Assembly: GCA_946480015.1 (NCBI GenBank)
Contig: CAMLIL010000071.1
Location: 1 to 30,423 of the forward strand
Length of the DNA: 30,423 nt
Origin: an uncultured Oxalobacteraceae bacterium
GTDB lineage: Bacteria; Pseudomonadota; Gammaproteobacteria; Burkholderiales; Burkholderiaceae
Direction of reading: 5' to 3'
In this document: piece by piece, positions 14,334-21,939 of the stretch
Layout: each line of letters opens with the position of its first letter
Position numbering within the stretch: position 1 is the stretch's first letter
The notes under the pieces: generated by a model
What the model was told of the DNA's origin: nothing
Database searches by the model: none
Seen by the model: only the letters and a program-made list of their open reading frames with translations
Position numbers and translations under genes: made by a program

Positions 14334-16664
14334 ATGACTAACTTTAAATTGAAGACACACACTCCAATGCTGGCAACTCTGATCAGCTGCGTGGTCTTGA
14401 GCGCCTGCGGCGGTGGCGGCGGTAGCAATACCGCGGCGGTCAGTGCGGCTGCACCTTCCAGCCTGCCAGTCAGCTCCCCAGTCACGATTCCTGAAAGCGC
14501 GGCCGCTCCCGTGGCCGCCGCAGCGGTCACCGGCAGTGATACCGAGATGGCCAGCGCAGCCCTGATCGCGCCGCCGTCCAAGACCACCGGTGCCACCACC
14601 ATCGTCAGCGGTGAAAAAGTCACTGACATCGTAGTTCAAAATACCGGCGGCGACCAAACCCACGTACCGGTCACGTTCGGCCAAGTGTTTGTTCCGGGCC
14701 ACATCGGCGCCGGCACCACCCTGGTCGGCCGCCTTGCCGATGGCACCAGCGTGCCGCTGCAGGTCGACGTCAAGGCACGCCATGCAGACGGCTCCTTGCG
14801 CCACGCCGTCCTGTCGACCGTGCTGCCACGCCTGGCCGCGGGCGCCAGCGCGACTATCGAACTGGTCAAGTCCAATACCGTTACCGCCAATACCGCTGCG
14901 ACGCCGGACGCCATGCTCAACGCCGGTTTCACCAGCAATGTATCGATCGTCCTGGACGGCGTCACTTACACCGCCTCGGCCGACCAGCTGCTGCGTAGCG
15001 GCAAGTACACCACGTGGCTGGCCGGTCCGGTCACCACCGAATGGATGGTCAACGCGCCCCTCAAGACGAGCGCCGGCCTGCCCCACCCGCACCTGATGGC
15101 GCGTTTCGCCATGCGCTGGTACCCGAACGCAGTCAAGAAGGCCAGGGTCGAGCTGGTCGTGGAAAACGACACGACCTTCACCCCGGGCATCCGCAATTTC
15201 ACCTATGACGTCAATTTCCAGGTCGATGGCAGAAGCGCTTACCAGCAGTCTGCCTTGACCCATCTCTGGCGCTCGCGCTGGCACCAGTTCGCCTGGTGGG
15301 ACGCCACGCCGCCGGCAATTCACCTGAAACACAATATCCCGTACCTGCTGGCGTCCAAGGCAGTGCCCAATTACGACCAGAGCGTCCACGTCGACGAGCA
15401 ACTACTGCAATCCTACGTCACCGATCTGCCGGTCAGCCGCGTCGGCCCCATGCAAATCGGCATGACCGTCGAATACATGCCGACTTCCGGCGGCCGTCCC
15501 GACATTGGCCCACTGCCGGGCTGGACCGCTGCCTACCTGCTGTCGATGGACATTCGCGCCAAAAACGCCATGATGGCGAACGCCGACGGATCGGGCAGCT
15601 GGCCGATTCACTTCCGCGACGAAAACACCGGCCAACCAGTGCGCCTGGACAATGCCGTCAATCGCCTGATCACCACCCACGGTAACCTGGCCGACCGTGG
15701 TCCGCTGCCCGTGCCGCGCTGCGCCAACGGCGACTGGAACCTGTGCAAGACCCCGATGACGCCGGACGGCGCGCATGAGCCTTCGCTGACCTACGTGCCC
15801 TATCTCGTCACTGGCGACCTGTTCTATCTGGAAGAGTCGCAGTTCTGGGCCGCCAACAATCCGCTGGGCACCGACCCGGGTGCGCACGGCTTTGAACTGG
15901 GCCTGCTGTCCTGGGACCAGCTGCGCGCCCAAGCGTGGGGCATGCGTACGCTGGGCCAGGTGGCGTACATCACGCCGGACGACCATCCGCTGAAAGCCTA
16001 CTTCAACACACAGCTGAGCAACAATCTGGACCACTACTACAAGAATTTTGTGGTCAACAATCCCAACAACCTGGGGGCCTACGACGGCACCGGCGATATC
16101 ATGTTCGAAAGCCAGCAGTCGAGCCCGTGGCAGGACGACTTCCTGACCTGGAGCCTCGGCTACCTGACCGAACTGGGCTTTACCAAGGCCAAGCCGGTTT
16201 TCGACTGGAAAGCCAAGTATCCGGTCGGCCGCATGACCGCCCCCGGATTCTGCTGGACCGAAGCGGCCTCATATTACCTGACCATCCGGACAGTCAACAA
16301 CGGCCCGGTGGCCAGCAGCTTCGCCGAAATGTACAAGATGCACTTTGGCGACGGTACCCGCCTGGTCGACGACAACAGCAATATTCTCAAGCATCCACAG
16401 GGTCTGAGCTACTTCGATCAACCCTGCGGCAGCCAGGCGCAGGCCGACTGGCGTAGCGCATCCGGTCCATACGCTTGGAAAAAAGGCCAAATGGTCGGCT
16501 TCGCCGACTCGAACTCCGGATACCCGTCGAATATGCAGCCGGCACTTGCGGTCTCGGCCGCAAGCGGCATTCCAAATGCCACGGCAGCGTGGAATATTTT
16601 CGCAACCAGAAGCGTAAAGCCGAACTATAGTACCGGACCACAATGGGCGATCGTGCCGCGCTAA
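14334..16664 (+). CDS. large lipoprotein, possible polysaccharide-active enzyme
   Basis: A 776-residue protein from the ATG at 14334. I prefer this start because it gives a classical lipoprotein signal with lipobox LSAC (Cys25), followed by five glycines, a spacer typical of outer-membrane lipoproteins, and because GGGA lies shortly upstream; a longer frame begins at 14217. A low-complexity Ala/Ser/Pro linker runs to about residue 90. The next block, with VPVTFGQVFVPGHI, VPLQVDVKARHADGSLRHAVL, resembles the RIFT-barrel domain of exo-rhamnogalacturonan lyase-like proteins (PcRGLX/YetA). The C-terminal half is rich in Trp and Tyr and helix-like (LSWDQLRAQAWGMRTLGQVAY), which would suit an alpha/alpha toroid. 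It lies just before EPS genes, so a role in trimming or binding exopolysaccharide is plausible. I cannot point to catalytic residues; function is inferred. Confidence 0.6.
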   Translation: MTNFKLKTHTPMLATLISCVVLSACGGGGGSNTAAVSAAAPSSLPVSSPVTIPESAAAPVAAAAVTGSDTEMASAALIAPPSKTTGATTIVSGEKVTDIVVQNTGGDQTHVPVTFGQVFVPGHIGAGTTLVGRLADGTSVPLQVDVKARHADGSLRHAVLSTVLPRLAAGASATIELVKSNTVTANTAATPDAMLNAGFTSNVSIVLDGVTYTASADQLLRSGKYTTWLAGPVTTEWMVNAPLKTSAGLPHPHLMARFAMRWYPNAVKKARVELVVENDTTFTPGIRNFTYDVNFQVDGRSAYQQSALTHLWRSRWHQFAWWDATPPAIHLKHNIPYLLASKAVPNYDQSVHVDEQLLQSYVTDLPVSRVGPMQIGMTVEYMPTSGGRPDIGPLPGWTAAYLLSMDIRAKNAMMANADGSGSWPIHFRDENTGQPVRLDNAVNRLITTHGNLADRGPLPVPRCANGDWNLCKTPMTPDGAHEPSLTYVPYLVTGDLFYLEESQFWAANNPLGTDPGAHGFELGLLSWDQLRAQAWGMRTLGQVAYITPDDHPLKAYFNTQLSNNLDHYYKNFVVNNPNNLGAYDGTGDIMFESQQSSPWQDDFLTWSLGYLTELGFTKAKPVFDWKAKYPVGRMTAPGFCWTEAASYYLTIRTVNNGPVASSFAEMYKMHFGDGTRLVDDNSNILKHPQGLSYFDQPCGSQAQADWRSASGPYAWKKGQMVGFADSNSGYPSNMQPALAVSAASGIPNATAAWNIFATRSVKPNYSTGPQWAIVPR

Positions 16665-16684
16665 GCGCATCATCCATCCTTTGC

Positions 16685-16721
16685 AACCACAATCCCGGCG
16701 CAAGTCGCGATTGTGGTTTTT
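16685..16721 (+). terminator. rho-independent terminator or attenuator
   Basis: A perfect 10-base stem, AACCACAATC (16685-16694) with GATTGTGGTT (16709-16718), with a further inner GCG/CGC pairing and T residues after it to 16721. It lies 20 bases after the lipoprotein stop and only 23 bases before the glycosyltransferase ATG. Confidence 0.75.
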
Positions 16722-16744
16722 CCTATTTTATGAAGATTGTTTGA

Positions 16745-17884
16745 ATGGTTCCTGTCCTACCCGGCGTGCTGTTCTGCATGCGTTATCCCGATGACGTCGG
16801 CTATGTGTGGAATACCATCGCGCACCTGCGCGATGCCACCAGCGAACAGTTGATCGGCAAGGCCAACTGTTTCCTGGCCTTTCCCCGGCTGACCGGCACG
16901 CCCAGCTATCGGCTGCGCCACGCCCGCCCCGTCGAACTCGACGTGTACGATCATTCCGCCGCCGGAATGGAACGCATTGGCGCCTTCGTCAAGGCAGAAC
17001 GAATCAAGGTAATCGTCTTCATGAGCGCCCTGCCCGCCACGCTCGACCTGCGACGCATGCGCCGGCTGGGCGTGCGCACGCTCAACACGGAAAACAATGG
17101 TTTCGACCACGTGGCGCCCGACCGCCTGGCCGTGCAGCTGATGAAATTGCTGGTGCGCGGCGTGTTCAAGCGCCAGGTGCACGACCTGCACCTGGCCAAC
17201 AGCCGCGCGCAATACGGCTTTTTGCGCTCCCACGCCAAGATTCCCGCTTCCCGCCTGGCATTGCTGGAAGACGCGGTCGACTGCGAGCGCTTCATGCCCG
17301 GCGACCGTGGCCAGGCGCTCGCGACCATCGGCTTGCCGGCGCAGCGGCGCTGGATCGTCTGCGTGTCGCAGGCGCGGCCCGAAAAGCGCCTGGAAGCGCT
17401 GGTGCGCGTGGCGCGCGACGTGATCGCCGCGCGCCCCGACGCCGACCTGGGCTTCGTGTACGTGGGCGATGGCGACAGCGTCGCGCCCAGCCGCGCGCTG
17501 GCGCACAGTCTGGGCATCGGCGAGCGCTTTCATTTTGCCGGGCGCCAGAATAATCTGGTGCCCTACTACCAGGCTGCCGATTTCATGGTCCATGCGGCTG
17601 AAATGGAAAGTTTTGGCTTGGCCATCGTCGAGGCCATGGCCTGCGCCTTGCCCGTGGTGGCCTGTGCCGCGGCCGGTCCGCGCGAAACCATCCTGCATGG
17701 CCGTACCGGCGCGCTGGTACCGGTGCACGATTTCGCCGCCTTCACGCAGGCCGTGCTGGAGTATATCGACCAGCCCGAACTGTGCTCGCAGCATGGCCGT
17801 CAGGCGCGCGAGCATGTGCTGGCACGCTACAGTATGCAACGCCAGGCCAACGACCTTGCCCACCACATAGGCAAGTTCATGTAG
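16745..17884 (+). CDS. GT-B (family 4-like) glycosyltransferase
   Basis: A 379-residue cytoplasmic glycosyltransferase. The C-terminal half is a typical GT4 domain: VCVSQARPEKRLEALV, a GDG motif, FHFAGRQNNLVPYYQAADFMVHAAEMESFGLAIVEAMACALPVVA with Glu288 and Glu296 in the EX7E arrangement that binds the nucleotide-sugar, then GPRETILHGRTGALVP. The N-terminal half is the variable acceptor domain. It would transfer a sugar from a nucleotide donor to the growing EPS repeat unit at the inner membrane. The ribosome site before ATG 16745 is weak; an in-frame ATG lies 33 bases further in. It opens a plus-strand EPS block, directly after a strong hairpin. The acceptor and sugar cannot be told from sequence. 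Confidence 0.85.
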   Translation: MVPVLPGVLFCMRYPDDVGYVWNTIAHLRDATSEQLIGKANCFLAFPRLTGTPSYRLRHARPVELDVYDHSAAGMERIGAFVKAERIKVIVFMSALPATLDLRRMRRLGVRTLNTENNGFDHVAPDRLAVQLMKLLVRGVFKRQVHDLHLANSRAQYGFLRSHAKIPASRLALLEDAVDCERFMPGDRGQALATIGLPAQRRWIVCVSQARPEKRLEALVRVARDVIAARPDADLGFVYVGDGDSVAPSRALAHSLGIGERFHFAGRQNNLVPYYQAADFMVHAAEMESFGLAIVEAMACALPVVACAAAGPRETILHGRTGALVPVHDFAAFTQAVLEYIDQPELCSQHGRQAREHVLARYSMQRQANDLAHHIGKFM

Positions 17885-17957
17885 CATGAGCCCGCGAAGC
17901 GCAGTGGCCGCTAGAAGATCAACAAACAAAAAAACGTCAAAAACTGGGAGCTGGGCG

Positions 17958-18881
17958 ATGTCATTGATTCACAACGTCATTCAACGCGTCAAACGCGACT
18001 ATTTCCGCTGGCAGTATGCCAACGCGGCCAGCGGCATTCTGGGCACCGCCCCGGTCACCCCGGGCACCGTGCCCTTCATACTGCTGTCGATGGTGCAAAA
18101 GCGCGACGTGGTGTCGTACCTGGTGGCGCTCAAGTCCTTCACCCGCTTCCTCAACCCGCAGCGCATCGTGGTGGTGTGCGATCCCAGCATCGATGCCGGG
18201 GACCGCGCCGTGCTCAGCGCGCACATCCCGCACCTGGAACTGCGCCATGCCGACGAATTCACCCATCCTGACATCCCGCGCGGCGGCACCTGGGAACGCC
18301 TGTACGCGATCGCCCAGTACGCGGTCGACAGTTACGTGGTGCAGCTCGACGCCGACACCGTCACCACCCAGCCGATCGAGGAAGTACGCGCCGCCATCGA
18401 GGCGCGCGCCGGCTTCGTGCTGGTGGAAAAGACCACCACCCGCATCCTGACGGTGGAAGAAATCCGCGCCATCACCGTGCCGCGCCTGCGTCCCAACCCG
18501 CATATCCAGAGCTCGTCGGAAGCCATCATGGCCACGGTCGGCCTGCCCGAAGGCGTGCGCTATGTGCGCGGCTGCTCCGGCTTTACCGGCTTTCCGCCCA
18601 ATCCGGACATGGCAGCGGCCATGCTCGATTATTCGGCACGCATGTTCAAGGCGCTGGGCGAGCACTGGAAACGCTGGGGCACCGAGCAGGTCACCTCGAA
18701 CTACCTGGTGGCCAACTCGCGCAACGTGGTCACCCTGCCCTTCCCCAAATACGGCACGCCCAATACGGCCGACGCGCAGACCGCGTTCATCCACTTCATC
18801 GGCTCCATGCGCTTTATAAACAGCCAGTACCAGTCGACCTCCGCCGACGCCATCCGCCAGATGCGCGCCACCCACGCCTGA
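17958..18881 (+). CDS. putative GT-A-like glycosyltransferase of EPS block
   Basis: I take the ATG at 17958, which has GGGAG seven bases upstream, giving 307 residues; an upstream ATG at 17886 would add 24 residues of unlikely composition. The protein has FILLSMVQKRDVVSYLVALKS near the start, then VVVCDPSI and YVVQLDADTVT. The Asp-Ala-Asp of the last segment looks like the DxD metal/nucleotide-sugar motif of GT-A enzymes. No signal peptide or certain membrane segment is seen. It lies between a glycosyltransferase and a flippase, 10 bases before the latter, which supports a role in EPS assembly. I do not recognise a specific CAZy family. Confidence 0.6.
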   Translation: MSLIHNVIQRVKRDYFRWQYANAASGILGTAPVTPGTVPFILLSMVQKRDVVSYLVALKSFTRFLNPQRIVVVCDPSIDAGDRAVLSAHIPHLELRHADEFTHPDIPRGGTWERLYAIAQYAVDSYVVQLDADTVTTQPIEEVRAAIEARAGFVLVEKTTTRILTVEEIRAITVPRLRPNPHIQSSSEAIMATVGLPEGVRYVRGCSGFTGFPPNPDMAAAMLDYSARMFKALGEHWKRWGTEQVTSNYLVANSRNVVTLPFPKYGTPNTADAQTAFIHFIGSMRFINSQYQSTSADAIRQMRATHA

Positions 18882-18891
18882 TCGATTCCCC

Positions 18892-20343
18892 ATGGCTAAC
18901 CTGCGTCGCTCGCTGATCATTAATTTCTTTTCATCAACGGGCTCGACCCTGATGAAATTCGCCGTCAGCGTGATCCTGGCGCGCATCCTGTCGCCGGGCG
19001 AGATCGGGGTGTTTTCGATGACCGTGGTGTTCGTCAACATCGCGCACATCTTCCGAGATTTCGGCGTGGCCACCTACCTGCAGCGCGAACCGGATCTGAC
19101 CACCGACAAGCTGCGCTCGGCCATGGGCGTGGCCTTCGCCACCTCGTGGGTGATCGCCCTTGTGCTGCTGGTCACCAGCAGCCAGATTGGCAGCTGGTTC
19201 GGCGAGCCGGGCATGATACCGGTGATGCGCGTGCTGGCGCTCGGCTTCATGCTGATTCCATTCGGCGCCGTCACCAGTTCCCTGCTGGCGCGCGAGTTCG
19301 CCGCCGAAAAGCAGGCCATCGTCAACATGGCCGGCACCATCAGCTATTGCGTCAGCTGCCTGGCCTTCGCCTGGCTCGACTTCGGCAGCATGGCCCTGGC
19401 ATGGGCCAATGTCGTCAACATTCTGATTTGCACCCTGGTGTATATCCCCCTGCGGCCGCAAAACCTGCCATGGCTGCCGAGCTTCAAGCACTGGCGCAGC
19501 GTGGTCCACTTCGGCGTCGGCAGCCTCGTGTCCAATTGCGCTGAGGCGATCGAAAACGCCCTGCCCGACATTTTGCTCGGCAAACTCGGTAGCGCCCACA
19601 TGGTCGGCCTGTTCAGCCGCGCCAATTCGACCGTGACGATTTTCAGCCATGTCGCCGGGTCCACCGTCAGCTATGGCGCGGTGGCCTATCTCGCCAAATC
19701 GCACCATCTGGGCGAACCGCTGCGGCCAACCATGCTGCGCGCCACTGCCCTGCTGACCGGCGTGGGCTGGCCGGCGCTGGCGCTGACGGCGGTCCTGGGG
19801 CGCGACATCGTGCTCGCCCTGTACGGCCCCAGTTGGCTGGAGAGCGTGGCGGCGATCCTGCCGCTGACCCTCGCCGCCTCGGTCGTGATGCTTTTCCACT
19901 ACACGCCGATGGCGCTGACGGCGATCGGACGTCCCTACCTGGGGGCCGTCCCGGTACTGATCACGATTCTGTCGCGCATCGCCTTCGGCTACGCGCTGTT
20001 CGACCACACCTTGGCCATGTTCGGCTGGGCGATCTTCCTCGCAACGCTGTGCACTGCCCCGGCAACCTGCTTCCAGCAAAAGCGCTATTTCCAGCTCAGC
20101 GTGGGCGACAACCTGCGCGCCATGCTGCCCAGCGCCCTGGTCACGCTGCTCTGCGTTGCATGCGCCGCCCTGCTGACGCGCGTGATCCCGGCCGATTTAC
20201 CGGCGCTGACGCGCCTGCTGATCATGGGGCCGCCGCTGGCGCTGGCCTGGTTCACGGGGCTACGCCTGACCGGTCATGAAATGCTGGGCGAAGTGCAGAC
20301 CATCTGGGCCGGCGTGCGCGCGCGAGTGCGCCGCGCCGCCTGA
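18892..20343 (+). CDS. Wzx-type polysaccharide flippase
   Basis: A 483-residue integral membrane protein with about 12-14 hydrophobic segments through its whole length. The start (RSLIINFFSSTGSTLMKFAVSVILARILSPGEIGVFSM) followed by IFRDFGVATYLQREPDLT is the familiar opening of the polysaccharide transporter (PST) family within the MOP flippase superfamily. It would move lipid-linked EPS repeat units from the cytoplasmic to the periplasmic side of the inner membrane for Wzy-type polymerisation. It starts 10 bases after the preceding gene with no clear ribosome site and is probably in one operon with the two genes before it. No Wzy polymerase is present in the window. Confidence 0.88.
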   Translation: MANLRRSLIINFFSSTGSTLMKFAVSVILARILSPGEIGVFSMTVVFVNIAHIFRDFGVATYLQREPDLTTDKLRSAMGVAFATSWVIALVLLVTSSQIGSWFGEPGMIPVMRVLALGFMLIPFGAVTSSLLAREFAAEKQAIVNMAGTISYCVSCLAFAWLDFGSMALAWANVVNILICTLVYIPLRPQNLPWLPSFKHWRSVVHFGVGSLVSNCAEAIENALPDILLGKLGSAHMVGLFSRANSTVTIFSHVAGSTVSYGAVAYLAKSHHLGEPLRPTMLRATALLTGVGWPALALTAVLGRDIVLALYGPSWLESVAAILPLTLAASVVMLFHYTPMALTAIGRPYLGAVPVLITILSRIAFGYALFDHTLAMFGWAIFLATLCTAPATCFQQKRYFQLSVGDNLRAMLPSALVTLLCVACAALLTRVIPADLPALTRLLIMGPPLALAWFTGLRLTGHEMLGEVQTIWAGVRARVRRAA

Positions 20344-20374
20344 CGGGCTGGGCGGCGTAGCCGGCGCCAGCCCG
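20344..20374. terminator. GC-rich hairpin after the flippase gene
   Basis: CGGGCTGG (20344-20351) pairs perfectly with CCAGCCCG (20367-20374) immediately after the stop codon. There is no T-run. The 116 bases after it probably contain the leader of the next gene, where an AT-rich stretch (20420-20440) stands out. Confidence 0.45.
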
Positions 20375-20490
20375 ACATAATGCTGGCCATGTCGCTCCTT
20401 CGGGCGCATTGGTCCATGTTGAAATAATAGAAATTAATGCGACGGGCAATTGGTGCGCGGCCCCTCGTCCTGACACTCCAGAAAGCATTC

Positions 20491-21909
20491 ATGAAAATCT
20501 ATCCAGTCATCCTGTCCGGCGGCGCCGGGACGCGCCTGTGGCCCTTGTCGCGCGCAGTGCTGCCCAAGCAGTTGCTACCGATAGTCACCGACAACACCAT
20601 GTTGCAGGACACCGTCCTGCGGGTTGGGAGCTGGCCTGATCTGATGCCGCCGCTGGTGGTATGCGGCAACGAACACCGATTCCTGGTTGCCGAACAGTTG
20701 CGCGGGATCGGCGTCACCCCGCTTGGCATCCTGCTCGAACCTGCCGGCCGCAATACCGCGCCGGCCGTGGCCGCTGCCGCGCACTACCTGACAGCCATCG
20801 ATCCCGACGCCGTCATGCTGGTGCTGCCGGCCGACCACGTGATTGAAAACAACGACGCCTTTGCCCAGGCCGTGAGGCAGGCGGCCACACTGGTCAAGGA
20901 TGGCTTGCTGGCCACCTTCGGCATCGTGCCGCGGGCGCCGGAAACCGGCTATGGTTACATCCGCCGCGGCGCCTTGGCAAACGGTTCCGGACAAGGCTAC
21001 CAGGTGGCACAGTTCGTGGAAAAACCGAACCGCGAGACCGCCCAGCGCTTCCTGGACGAAGGCGACTACTACTGGAATAGCGGCATGTTCCTGCTGCGCG
21101 CCACCGACTACCTGCGTGAACTCACCCAGTTCGCCGCGCCGATCACGCAAGCGGCCGAAGCGGCCGTGCGCCTGGGTTACCGCGACCTCGACTTCTGCCG
21201 CCTGGACGAAGCCGCGTTTGCCGGCTGCCCGTCCGACTCGATCGACTACGCCGTCATGGAACACACCCGCCATGCGGTGGTGGTTCCGGCTGACATCGGC
21301 TGGAGCGATGTCGGTTCCTGGTCGGCGCTGTGGCAGGTCAAGCGCGGCGACACCGACGGCAATGTGCAGCGCGGCGACGTGTACCTCGACGGCGTGCGCA
21401 ACTCGCTGGTGCGCGCCGAAAGCCGCATTGTGGCGGTGGTGGGCGTGAGCGACCTGATCGTTGTTGAAACGCCCGATGCGGTGCTGGTGGCGCACAAGGA
21501 CCAGGTCCAGCGCGTCAAGCAGGTGGTCGATCACCTCAAGTTCAAGGAACGCACCGAACACCTGCACCACACCAAGGTGTACCGGCCGTGGGGCTATTAC
21601 GAAGGCATCGATTCGGGCGACCGTTTCCAGGTCAAGCGCATCACCGTCAAGCCGGGCGAAAAGCTGTCGCTGCAGATGCACCATCACCGCGCCGAGCACT
21701 GGGTGGTGGTCAGCGGCACCGCCCGCGTCACCTGCGGCGAGACGGTCAGCCTGCTGTCGGAAAACGAATCGACCTACATCCCGATCGGCATGAACCACCG
21801 GCTGGAAAACCCGGGCAAGGTACCGCTGCACATCATCGAAGTGCAGTCGGGCAGCTATCTGGGTGAGGACGATATTGTGCGCTTCGAGGACATCTACCAG
21901 CGCGCGTGA
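20491..21909 (+). CDS. manC: mannose-1-phosphate guanylyltransferase / mannose-6-phosphate isomerase
   Basis: A 472-residue bifunctional enzyme of the AlgA/XanB/ManC type, the usual length. The N-terminal nucleotidyltransferase has the signature ILSGGAGTRLWPLSR at residues 8-22, then the LLPI and LEPAGRNTAPAVAAAA blocks, LPADHVI and FVEKPN. The C-terminal cupin isomerase domain has VYRPWGYYEGID, VKPGEKLSLQMHHHRAEHWVVVSGTA with metal-binding His residues, and the end ENESTYIPIGMNHRLENPG. It isomerises fructose-6-phosphate to mannose-6-phosphate and converts mannose-1-phosphate plus GTP to GDP-mannose, feeding the EPS glycosyltransferases upstream. I chose the internal ATG at 20491 because the family begins KIYPVILSGG; the longer frame from 20437 has no family match. 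Confidence 0.95.
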   Translation: MKIYPVILSGGAGTRLWPLSRAVLPKQLLPIVTDNTMLQDTVLRVGSWPDLMPPLVVCGNEHRFLVAEQLRGIGVTPLGILLEPAGRNTAPAVAAAAHYLTAIDPDAVMLVLPADHVIENNDAFAQAVRQAATLVKDGLLATFGIVPRAPETGYGYIRRGALANGSGQGYQVAQFVEKPNRETAQRFLDEGDYYWNSGMFLLRATDYLRELTQFAAPITQAAEAAVRLGYRDLDFCRLDEAAFAGCPSDSIDYAVMEHTRHAVVVPADIGWSDVGSWSALWQVKRGDTDGNVQRGDVYLDGVRNSLVRAESRIVAVVGVSDLIVVETPDAVLVAHKDQVQRVKQVVDHLKFKERTEHLHHTKVYRPWGYYEGIDSGDRFQVKRITVKPGEKLSLQMHHHRAEHWVVVSGTARVTCGETVSLLSENESTYIPIGMNHRLENPGKVPLHIIEVQSGSYLGEDDIVRFEDIYQRA

Positions 21910-21916
21910 TGCGCCT

Positions 21917-21932
21917 GGCCGCATGCGCGGCC
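21917..21932. terminator. hairpin between convergent genes
   Basis: GGCCGC-ATGC-GCGGCC is a perfect inverted repeat in the 30-base gap between the convergent manC and M13 peptidase genes. It could serve both strands, but there are no T-runs. Confidence 0.35.
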
Positions 21933-21939
21933 CGTCCCG

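Noticed and set aside
14410..14425. ops-like GGCGGTAG element (RfaH recruitment) before EPS genes
   Set aside because: It lies inside Gly-Gly-Ser codons of the lipoprotein and lacks the rest of the ops consensus, so chance is the simpler explanation.
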